From Bolinopsis microptera (lineage: Eukaryota > Ctenophora > Tentaculata > Lobata > Bolinopsidae), in assembly GCF_026151205.1 (NCBI RefSeq), contig NC_087084.1, forward strand, positions 7,489,394-7,553,393: 64,000 nt of DNA, written 5' to 3'. The position numbers and the translations under genes were made by a program. Positions 45,318 to 54,400 of this stretch are shown piece by piece; the stretch's first letter is position 1, and every line of letters begins with the position of its first letter. Under the pieces are notes generated by a model. It was given only the letters and a program-made list of their open reading frames with translations, ran no database searches and was not told the origin of the DNA.

Positions 45318-48300
45318 CTAGAGCAGATGTGTCCGATAAAAGAATGATTTCTTAAGGAGACTGCTATTACACTGTGTTTGAACAAGAGTCGTTACATAAC
45401 TTAGGCTGTCATGGTGACATGATCTTAAGCGTGTGCTTCCTTTGTATAGTTGTAAGTAATTAGGAAGCTCTTGTGTGCATACACCATTGACTATTTTGTG
45501 AAACAAGGTCAGGTCATTCAATTCAAACCTCTTGCTGAGAGGAAGGATTTTCAATTGATGACATTTGTAAGTATAGTTTTCAAAGGACTGATAGCTTGTG
45601 AATTCCTCATCAAAAATCCACTTAATACACCTTTTTTGAAAAGCATCCATCTTATCTAGTTGTGTTTTATTAAATGGACGCCAGATTTGGGAACAGTGTT
45701 CAAATTGACTTCTAACAAGTGCAAGGTATAAATTTCTTCTTCGTCTCACATCATGGACAAATGAGCAAGTGCGTTTCAGCAGCCCAAATTTTTGGTTAGC
45801 TTTGGAAAATATTTTAGTTATGTGTTCTTCAAAACGAAAGCCCTGATTTATAACGACTCCAAGATCTGTTTCCGTACTGGTGTAATCTAAGGGAGTATTA
45901 CCGAGCAAATATTGAAATCTGATAAATGGAATAGGTAATATCCTACTGCTGAATTTCTTTCCAGGAATAGAGAGGACTTTACACTTTGATGGATGGAATC
46001 GCATCTTATTTTCTATGCTCCAAGAATTAAGTTCATTTATGTTATTCTGAAGTGTGCAATAATCGTTGTATGATTTAATAGGACTCCATATTTTCGTGTC
46101 ATCAGCATAAAGTACCAAATTTGTGCCTGAACTTAATCTCATGGGAAGATCGTTTATGAATAAGACAAATAGAATGGGACCTAGGACGGAGCCTTGAGGA
46201 ACTCCAGACAAAACAGGTTTGATCTCTGAATGTCTACCATCAACTAAAACACATTGTTCCCGTTCACTAAGATAGTTGGTTAGGAATTTGAGTAGCCTTC
46301 CTTCAATATTAAAGACGAGTTTAAGTTTCTTAAGAATAAGATCATGATTTACAGAATCGAAGGCCTTAGCAAAATCAAAGTAAATGATGTCTACACTCAT
46401 AGTCGAACAGTCATTGAGGGATAGCGTGACACTGTCAATAAAGTTAATCATATTTGTGGTACAAGATCTGTCTCCAAGAAATCCATGCTGTCTATCATCA
46501 AGAAGATGCATTGTTTTATTCAAGAGTTCCTGTTTAATAAGGCGTTCAAATGTTTTCATTATAAGACTAGTTAGGGAAATCGGCCGATAATTCTCAATGT
46601 CCTCCTTACTACCCTTCTTGTGAACCGGAACTACGTGAGCCAGCTTCCATTCAGTTGGAATAATACCGGAGTTATATGATATCTCAAATAAAATTGAAAG
46701 TGGGCAAGCGAGACTACCAGCACAGTTCTTCAGTATCTTACCATGGATACCGTCAGGGCCGCAAGCTTTGTTAGAATTAATGTTCCTTAAGAGATGTTTT
46801 ATATTCTCTGCACAGAAAGTTAAGTCGAATTCAGTATCACTTCTCCAATCAATATCAATATCATACTTAGATTCGTCAGAAAATTGTTCTGAGAAATACT
46901 GATTGAACATATTTGCTTTGTCTAATGGAGATTCTCTGTATGTTTCTCTAAGGTACATCCTATCCGGTATTCTTGAATTCTTTGAAGAGGATTTTACATG
47001 CGACCAGGATTTCTTTGAGATCAATGCAGGGTCATCATCGTTATATAGATTATCGTTCATCTTCTGATCAGATAGATTTTTGAACTGTGTTCTTAGTGAG
47101 CAAAACTTAAAATAATCCTTTTGTTGGCCGGTTAGTTTCCACTTTTCATGAGCTCTTTTTTTCTTCAAGTATGCCTCATGGGCCTCTGAATCAAACCAGG
47201 GATTTCTATATGCTAACTTTAAAGTAATAGTAGGGATATGCTTTGAGATACTTTTCGATATTACAGACTTTAAGGCAAGCCAACAATATTCAGGATCTCC
47301 TAGCTTTAAAAACATAGCATTCCAGTCAATAGAATTCAAGTCTTCGTTAATGGCCGTCCAGTTTGCCTTCTTAAAGTTGAGAATCTTTCTTTTAGGACAT
47401 TTAGAATAAGTGATTTTTGTAGCAACTTTAAAAGCTATTGGATAATGGTCAGATTTGCAAGCACCGTGACCCTTCAATACCGTAAGATCTCTTACTAAAT
47501 TTTTACAATTACTCAAAAGAAGGTCTAGTATGTTACCCTTAACATGTGTAGGACTACTTATACATTGATCTAGATCAAAGTTATGGAATGTTGTAATGAA
47601 GTCCTCTTCAATTAAACTAGAAGGTGTAACAATTCCGTCCTCAGAAAACCAATCTACTCCATTGAGATTAAAATCACCAACGATGAGAAGTTTTTTAGGG
47701 CGTTTGCTTGAGTAGAAAGACTTGATTGTACTGGCAATACTTTCATGGTTTACTGTTCCTAAAGTTCCGACTCTGTAAACCACACAAAAAATGTATTTAC
47801 TTTCACCTATGTTTATTTCAATAGCGGCCATTTCGGACCCCTTACGTACAGACAGTATTTTGATTTCAGCTTGAATATCAGATCTGATTGCTATCAAGAC
47901 TCCTCCACCATTTTTCCTATATTTTTTCGGATTGTTATTATCAGGTGGATGTGATACTTTTGAGCGATCATTTCTAAATACTTCATAGTTAGAGCTTTGA
48001 ATGACCTCTCTATCCATTACAGAGTTTTTAAGCCAAGTCTCTGTAAGCAGAATAACGTCAGGATGTGAATCTTCAATATGTGCATTAAGTTCATATATTT
48101 TGGATTTATCAAGATGAGGTTGCTTACTGTTAAGTTGAGAAAACGGTATCAAGCCTTGAACATTCTGATAATAGACTGATATGTGATTAGGGCCGGGATT
48201 AAGCATACTAGGGTTTGATATTGCAATAAGCAAGAAGTTTAAGGTCAATAGAAGTAAAATCGACATACTCAGAACTTGCCTAGATGTGCTAGTTACTGCA

Positions 48301-48752
48301 CCAAACATTATATTAGCGGCAGTCAGCCTTTCAACTCGGTATCTCCGACTGAGTCTTTGGTACTGAGTAAAGATGAAGTTCTTAATTGCAAAACCAAAGA
48401 TATACAGGTATGCACAATTAATATGAGACACAAGTGGGAAGGCCTTACTGGTATTAAAGTAGAATCTACTGGGATGAATAAACCTATCAATCTCATTGGA
48501 CTCTTTCGAGCTTGTTAAAATCATACCAATTAGACAAAACATGATGAACAAGTGCAGAACATAGATACCAATGTTAGATGGTCTAGAATTGAAGATAAGT
48601 GCATCTTCAAATATCCTAGTCCTGATATCCGATCCAAACCTAACCCCCCTACCCCAAGCAGAACTATCCACTTGACAGGAATTCTTTGGTGCTCTAGAAT
48701 TACAAAAGCAGCCGATTCGCATCCTGTAAAGTGTTAGATCGATCATTGTCAA
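45318..48752 (-). CDS. LINE ORF2: AP-like endonuclease plus reverse transcriptase
   Basis: 1144 codons. The N-terminal 190 residues are unusual, with two or three hydrophobic segments (VLHLFIMFCLIGMIL; MSILLLLTLNFLLIAI). An apurinic-type endonuclease follows from about 193 (VYYQNVQGL, LTETWL, GDFNLNGVDW, SDHYPIAF). The reverse transcriptase starts at about 690 (AHVVPVHKKGSKEDIENYRP), with FDFAKAFDSVNH, SGVPQGSVLGPILFVLFIND and the catalytic YADDTKIW near residue 880. The C-terminal region includes FLLKRTC-type thumb sequence and LVRSQFEHCSQIW. It carries out target-primed reverse transcription of the element RNA. The motif set fits the CR1/jockey group. The hydrophobic N-terminus could be read-through of leader sequence, so the true start may be a later methionine. 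Confidence 0.93.
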   Translation of the reverse strand: MTMIDLTLYRMRIGCFCNSRAPKNSCQVDSSAWGRGVRFGSDIRTRIFEDALIFNSRPSNIGIYVLHLFIMFCLIGMILTSSKESNEIDRFIHPSRFYFNTSKAFPLVSHINCAYLYIFGFAIKNFIFTQYQRLSRRYRVERLTAANIMFGAVTSTSRQVLSMSILLLLTLNFLLIAISNPSMLNPGPNHISVYYQNVQGLIPFSQLNSKQPHLDKSKIYELNAHIEDSHPDVILLTETWLKNSVMDREVIQSSNYEVFRNDRSKVSHPPDNNNPKKYRKNGGGVLIAIRSDIQAEIKILSVRKGSEMAAIEINIGESKYIFCVVYRVGTLGTVNHESIASTIKSFYSSKRPKKLLIVGDFNLNGVDWFSEDGIVTPSSLIEEDFITTFHNFDLDQCISSPTHVKGNILDLLLSNCKNLVRDLTVLKGHGACKSDHYPIAFKVATKITYSKCPKRKILNFKKANWTAINEDLNSIDWNAMFLKLGDPEYCWLALKSVISKSISKHIPTITLKLAYRNPWFDSEAHEAYLKKKRAHEKWKLTGQQKDYFKFCSLRTQFKNLSDQKMNDNLYNDDDPALISKKSWSHVKSSSKNSRIPDRMYLRETYRESPLDKANMFNQYFSEQFSDESKYDIDIDWRSDTEFDLTFCAENIKHLLRNINSNKACGPDGIHGKILKNCAGSLACPLSILFEISYNSGIIPTEWKLAHVVPVHKKGSKEDIENYRPISLTSLIMKTFERLIKQELLNKTMHLLDDRQHGFLGDRSCTTNMINFIDSVTLSLNDCSTMSVDIIYFDFAKAFDSVNHDLILKKLKLVFNIEGRLLKFLTNYLSEREQCVLVDGRHSEIKPVLSGVPQGSVLGPILFVLFINDLPMRLSSGTNLVLYADDTKIWSPIKSYNDYCTLQNNINELNSWSIENKMRFHPSKCKVLSIPGKKFSSRILPIPFIRFQYLLGNTPLDYTSTETDLGVVINQGFRFEEHITKIFSKANQKFGLLKRTCSFVHDVRRRRNLYLALVRSQFEHCSQIWRPFNKTQLDKMDAFQKRCIKWIFDEEFTSYQSFENYTYKCHQLKILPLSKRFELNDLTLFHKIVNGVCTQELPNYLQLYKGSTRLRSCHHDSLSYVTTLVQTQCNSSLLKKSFFYRTHLL

Positions 48753-48931
48753 AAATTTAATTCAAATGTAATTTAAAATATGCATACAGCCTACCAGTGT
48801 GAACCATTGGGTTGCACCCTGGCAATTAAAAATCATTTGTGTTAATGAAAACATATTTCAAAATTGTTCAACCCTGAATTGACTCCATTACCGCAGCACA
48901 GTAGGTATCAAATTTTTAATTGAATTGCGGT

Positions 48932-50272
48932 TTAGAAACCAAGAGGATTGAACCATTTTGAATGAATAATAAATATGTAGAATCTTGCAAGAACACCCAT
49001 GCCTTTATTATTTGGGTGAATATCAAAACGCTGTTTCTTAGTGTCAAAATGCGGGAAAAGTCTCGTGTTGATGCAGCCCCTAGCATCCAAGAAAGCAGGA
49101 AAGATATCTAAGAAATAATGCCTATACCGGGAGCACATATTGTAAATCAGATTGTTCATTCGAATAACATTTCTCTCAGTAAATTTACAACCATTAGGAT
49201 TAATTGGAGGAATAGATTGAAACCATACTTTTGCAGTTGGAAGTATCAACTTTATGGAACTCATTAAACTAGATACCGCACTTTTAAGATGTGCTATTCC
49301 ATTATCACAGTACCGTATATCATTAGTACCAACAGACACAAATAATTTAACAACTTCTAAATTAGGGTTATCTTTCACGAATTTCTCGATATCTCTCTTG
49401 ACCTTATCAAGTTTACTGCCTCCAACGGCGATGTTCTTAACTACTTGCTTATTCTTTCCTAACAATTTTTCATCTAATCTAGCAGCAAAAGAGTCCCCAG
49501 CAACAAGAACAATCTTCTGCTTTTTCGTGACTTGTTCATTGACTTGGGATAAATCCACTTGATCCTCTTCAGGAGGTTTAATCTTACGGAACGAGAGACT
49601 AAAACGTACTTGTTCATTTTCACCGACAACATTACCAGAATAAACTGCATGTCTCATTTTAGATTGAGCACCAGGTTTCATAATGTTCATGGTTTTATCA
49701 GTGGCTGGTAGCACATGATCAGGACTATCGCTGTTTTTATTACTATCAAGAACGATTGAAAGTTCTCGTGGTGCACCTAGTGAAACAGTACAAATTGAGC
49801 TAGTCTGAGATATGAGTGGCTCGTTATCACGATGGAGTCGGAGAGTAGACTTGCTCGATGCATAACGAGTTATCAGGCAGGAGTCCATATCACCAGATGT
49901 TGAAGGGTGATTGTTAACCACTTCCATGAGCTTGCAAAAATTGGGGTAATCGTTTATAGGAATTGGTTTGTTCATAACATGACCATAGTTATAAGAATGA
50001 GTGGTCGGACTAAGCCACTGAGTAGTGACTGGACGACCCCTCTGTTTTAAGTTAAGAGAGTCAAGCTCTTTTCGGAGGTCATCACAAAGGGTTTTGTCCA
50101 AGTTAAGGTCGTTAACATGTTCAACAAGGGATACAATGTCATCAGACGAGGCAGTAGATTCTGCAGCAGATTCAGAAGCAACGTCGAGGGTTAGGGCTTC
50201 CAACATTGCACGTTTTTCAGCTAGAGTGGCTGTTTTGAGAAGATCGACGAACACTTTGGGTAATTCTTGCAT
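48932..50272 (-). CDS. LINE ORF1: AlkB-like dioxygenase fused to SGNH hydrolase
   Basis: 446 codons. Residues 1-85 are acidic and helical. About 105-231 form an AlkB-like 2-oxoglutarate/Fe(II) oxygenase: CLITRYASSKSTLRLHRDNE holds the HxD pair His147/Asp149, SICTVSLGAPRELSIV the core strand, MKPGAQSKMRHAV the second iron ligand His208, and RFSLSFR the 2-oxoglutarate arginines 223 and 229. About 253-440 form an SGNH hydrolase: VLVAGDSFAARL (Ser261), AVGGSK, SVGTND (315-318) and FDIHPNNKG (Asp417, His419, one residue closer than the usual DxxH). AlkB enzymes remove alkyl groups from RNA or DNA bases; SGNH domains in CR1/L2-type ORF1 proteins are esterases that may act at membranes. A joint role in protecting or trafficking the element RNA is inference. 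Confidence 0.86.
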   Translation of the reverse strand: MQELPKVFVDLLKTATLAEKRAMLEALTLDVASESAAESTASSDDIVSLVEHVNDLNLDKTLCDDLRKELDSLNLKQRGRPVTTQWLSPTTHSYNYGHVMNKPIPINDYPNFCKLMEVVNNHPSTSGDMDSCLITRYASSKSTLRLHRDNEPLISQTSSICTVSLGAPRELSIVLDSNKNSDSPDHVLPATDKTMNIMKPGAQSKMRHAVYSGNVVGENEQVRFSLSFRKIKPPEEDQVDLSQVNEQVTKKQKIVLVAGDSFAARLDEKLLGKNKQVVKNIAVGGSKLDKVKRDIEKFVKDNPNLEVVKLFVSVGTNDIRYCDNGIAHLKSAVSSLMSSIKLILPTAKVWFQSIPPINPNGCKFTERNVIRMNNLIYNMCSRYRHYFLDIFPAFLDARGCINTRLFPHFDTKKQRFDIHPNNKGMGVLARFYIFIIHSKWFNPLGF

Positions 50273-50947
50273 TGTTTGTCGAAGTAGGACGCCAGGTGAT
50301 CAAGGGGCAGATCAGGAGTACAGCAGTGTCGGCAGGACAACTATCAGTGATCAGAGACCTTGTTAAGATTTCAGAGATGTCCCAGCCAAGCTGGGACAGA
50401 GAATAAAAGACTGCCGTACACCGCTACACTGCCTCACTACCCCCGTCTCAACCCGGGACACCGGCTGACTTTACTCCAGCGACATTCTGTCCACGAGTGG
50501 ACCCATCGTCTTAGCCATGCCTAATAAATGTAATAGATTTGTAGTGTTGTAATTAGTTTAAAACTAATAAAAAAAAATTGATAATGGTACTACGTAGGCA
50601 GGGAAGCATTACATACTTCGCCTACCCATGGGTTTCTACTGTCTACAATCAAAGGCCCTAGCGTTAATTTTAATGTCCATTCCAATAAACTCCGACAAGG
50701 TATAGTTAAATTAAATATATTAAACGAATGCCTTTGAGCGTTCATTTCAATGTCCGTTCAAAATTATGTCAGTTCACGAAATATCCGATCAAATAACGTC
50801 CGATACTGTACAATTATTGAGGACGTTACACTTACAGAAGGAATTTATTTAATGTTGTCTGCGAGATCCCTAATACTCCTCGCCTCCTAAGATGGTATAC
50901 TGCAGCCGGGGAGGGCTATGGTTAGTCCATAGTCGAGCACATCACAT

Positions 50948-51140
50948 GCTGTCTGAACATGCCGTTTGAACGTGCCGTCTGAACATGCCGTCTGAACATG
51001 CCGTCTGAACATGCCGTCTGAACATGCCGTCTGAACGTGCCGTCTGAACATGCCGTCTGAACGTGCCGTCTGAACATGCCGTCTGAACGTGCCGTCTGAA
51101 CGTGCCGTCTGAACATGCCGTCTGAACATGCCGTCTGAAC
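50948..51140. repeat. 13-bp minisatellite CATGCCGTCTGAA
   Basis: About 14 tandem copies with single A/G variation (CATGCC or CGTGCC). The minus-strand ORFs here that read FRRHVQTA repeats are produced by the 13-bp unit cycling through frames and are not genes. Confidence 0.95.
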
Positions 51141-51433
51141 GAGAGACGCAGATTATTATTCACATCACACATAATTAACAATGCGTATTATAATAGCTAA
51201 TAATATATATTATTAATATTATACATTATTCGTATAAGTAATCATTGGAGAACACAGTGACAGGACCATTATAATACCATGCTTCAAACGTCATTAGGGG
51301 CTAGGCTAATGTTTACAGTGAGCACAGTATTATTGCTAATGAAAATAAATTCGAAATAGATTCGGATAGAAAACGGACTACAGACTACAATACAAGACAT
51401 TTCCCGATGATGTCTACGATTTCTTAGATTTTC

Positions 51434-51439
51434 TATAAA
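51434..51439 (+). promoter_or_regulatory. Possible TATA box of the kringle/lectin gene
   Basis: TATAAA 40 bases before the start codon at 51479. This would place transcription start close to 51465 and give a very short leader. No independent support. Confidence 0.35.
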
Positions 51440-51478
51440 TGTCGTGATTTCTTTTCGAGTGCAAGTTCCACTAGTAAA

Positions 51479-54400
51479 ATGAGATTTTTCGTTGCATTTG
51501 CTGTTCTTGGGGCCATCGCCCTCGGACAAGGTTAGCTAATTTGTAACCAATTATTATCCAGATTTCTTTTTGTAATTGTATCTTTGGCTTCTGTAATAAA
51601 CTGTTTACAATTACATATAATCGGTTGTTCAATAAACCGTAGCCTAATATATACAGACTCTGTAATTGGTAATCTTAAAGAACCCAAGCTAACTATACCA
51701 GCGTTCTCATAAAATTATACTTTGAAGAAGTATGGTTTATAGATAATCAGTATTTAATTGTTCCACTGTACTATAGTTCACTGACTTTTAAAATGCTCCG
51801 CAACGTTTCCAATCTTAAATGATGTTAAGTTTTATATTTCGTCAAAGAAAAGAATTACTACTCGATTCAGTTAATTTATTAAATTTAATTAATTCAAATT
51901 TCAGATTGTACTGAAGAGGGAGATGCTAAAAGTGTCAACTACAGAGGCAAAGTAGCCGTCGGCGCAAATGGATACCGATGCCAGAAATGGGCATCTCAGT
52001 CACCTAATGCACATACATACACTCCTGAAAAGTAAGTCTGACTATTATATTTAGAATTTCGACATTTCTTGACCATATATATATATATGGTCAAAAAATG
52101 TCGGAATTCTAAACGTGGTCTTTGGGCTAGGGTAATATGATGTTGATTAGTGTAATATTTATGAATAGGGTCGGATTCGAGCTAGAATTATCAAGTTGAG
52201 GTTGTGATTCAGATTGTAAATGTTTAGTCACGTTTATCAATCTCTAGTCAGTAAACATGGATTAATAGTATTTCTCACCATGTTGAAATTCAAATGTTTT
52301 GCGTCCTAGGTCTAAATTTCAACACATGAATATTTTCAGATACCCTGATGCGGGTCTTGATGAAAACTACTGCCGTAACCCTTCTGAGTAAGTGACTATA
52401 GCAGATTATTTTTTCACTCCATTTATCATATTTTGGTCTGTGGCCCTTATGTTCACCTTTTATCTCAATGGGGAACCTTGCCCCTTTCGTATTATTTCCG
52501 TATTATATATAAAGCTAAGTTAGAAGGATTAACATTTCCACAAAAAAGGACACCTCATTTTCTCTAAAGAGACGTAATAAACTAAAAAGTAACTAACCGA
52601 TATTTCCCAAAGTCACACTGGTCTATGGTGCTATAATGATGAGGGTACAAGTCCAAGGTGGGTCAACTGTGACGCACCAAAATGTGGTGAGTTAGCTTAA
52701 TTTTTGCAGCTTCATATTATTTAATTAATTAATTAATTAATATCAACATGAGTGGTCACCACTTACCATAATGGTAGTTGTATTGTCCACATACACAGCT
52801 TAACTTCTCATCTTATCTCATTAAACATAAGATTATACATTGTACTTCCATTAACAATCACACGCGGAAGTAACATCGTGAGTAACATAATATAAACATA
52901 ACATAAACGATATAGTGACTTTTGTACTTTTAGTTGGACTGACGTATTCACAGAACAAATATAATAATATGATAGATTTTTGCAACTATTTGAAGACTGA
53001 GAAGAACATGAGACTAACAGTGGTTATACTTTATAGAATGGAGCAAAACATTTCCTTGTGATTGAATAATACAATAATTAATGAATTAATTAATTAATAA
53101 CAACCAATACATATAACAGACTCACAATATCGCAACTTAAGTTTAAAACTATAAATTTCAGGACAATACCTCGTGAAGGTTATCTGTGATGACATCGCCA
53201 ACATCTTCATTGATGGTGTAGAGAAAGTTGTCCCCGGAACCGGAGCCTGGAACCAGCTCTCCAAGTTTTACGTGCCAGCAACTACCACTACCATTGGAAT
53301 CAAATGCCGCAACACAGGTTTCAATTTCGTGAATTCGTGACGCGGTTAAATCTTAAAATTTTATTTTTCGATTTATAGTTTTCCCTGGCATATTTTCAGT
53401 TCTAATCGTTTTAATTTTTGTATTGAATTGATGTATATAAATAGCCAAAACGAGTCCGTTTACAGTGTTCTGCTTGGTAATTTTATGTCCAATGTTTAAT
53501 TCCTGTTTAATTCCTGTTTAATTCCTGTTCAATTCCTGTTTAATTCCTGTTTAATTCCTGTTTAATTCCTATTTAATTTCTATTAAATTCCAGGCGGACC
53601 CTACGGTATCATGGCTACAGTACAGAATGAAGTTGGAGAGACGTTTGTTGTGTCGGACAACTCGTGGAGTTGCTCTAATGCTGCTCAGGATGGCTGGGCA
53701 GCCGGTAGTTTTACAGGTAAAATGTCATTTAGTTTGTGATTAAATTTGTGATTCGTTATGTCTCCATATTCGGTGCTTATTTTTGGTATGATTGAAGAAT
53801 TTGGTTGAATAATTTTCTTTTAAAACTTCAGTTTTGATCTGACATATGTTAAATTGTAAAGACCTTTCTAATTTCTAATGTCTAATTTTTTCAGAGGATG
53901 ATAGCTGGAAGCCTGCTGCTTATTATTATGGGCATCCTCCTTATCTTATTAATAAGGACGCTTGGAGGGGAATGTCTAATGTGAGTTGGATGGTTAGGCG
54001 GATAGAATATAACGAGTCCAAATATGATTAGTAAAAAATAACGAGTAAAAATATAACGAGTAAAAATTTAACTAGTAAAAAAATAACGAGTATATATTTA
54101 ACGAATAAAAACACACATGATTACGATTAAAAATAACAATTTGTGCTTCAGGATAAGAAAGTTATCTGGACGGCTTCTGCTGCTGATACGACAGTTTACT
54201 GCCGCAAGGATCTTCCAAAACCAACAGGTAAATCAGTTTTGTTTTGAAAATTCTATAGTTTTGGTACTTTATCTATTTTTTACTGCCACAACATGTAGCA
54301 TCTTACGGTTTTAATTCTGTTTTGCAATTTCGGTAGTTTTGATACTTTATTTAACAGGGTTGTGTTTTAATAGTTTAATAGTTTAATGATGTGTGCGTAA

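Larger units (their letters stand above)
45050..50560 (-). mobile_element. Apparently intact two-ORF LINE retrotransposon (CR1/jockey-like)
   Basis: On the minus strand, ORF1 (50272-48932) is followed after 179 bp by ORF2 (48752-45318). ORF1 is a fused AlkB-like/SGNH protein; ORF2 has endonuclease and reverse transcriptase domains. Both frames are free of stops, so this insertion is young or still mobile. The outer limits are estimates: the 5' leader seems to reach about 50.5 kb and the 3' UTR about 45.05 kb. A 34-bp segment at 50527-50560 (AATGTAATAGATTTGTAGTG...) recurs at about 16550-16583 and may mark a repeat border. Confidence 0.85.
50570..51478. other. Region between the LINE and the kringle/lectin gene
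   Basis: Contains a diverged repeat with TGTCCGTTCAAAATTATGTC...TCAAATAACGTCCGATA (50733-50811), related to 31430-31505 and 61168-61285. A minisatellite (50948-51140) and the upstream DNA of the kringle/lectin gene follow. No other gene is supported. Confidence 0.6.

Noticed and set aside
50887..51181. Minus-strand ORFs reading FRRHVQTA repeats
   Set aside because: A 13-bp tandem repeat cycles through frames and gives the same peptide in all three; no start context or domain.
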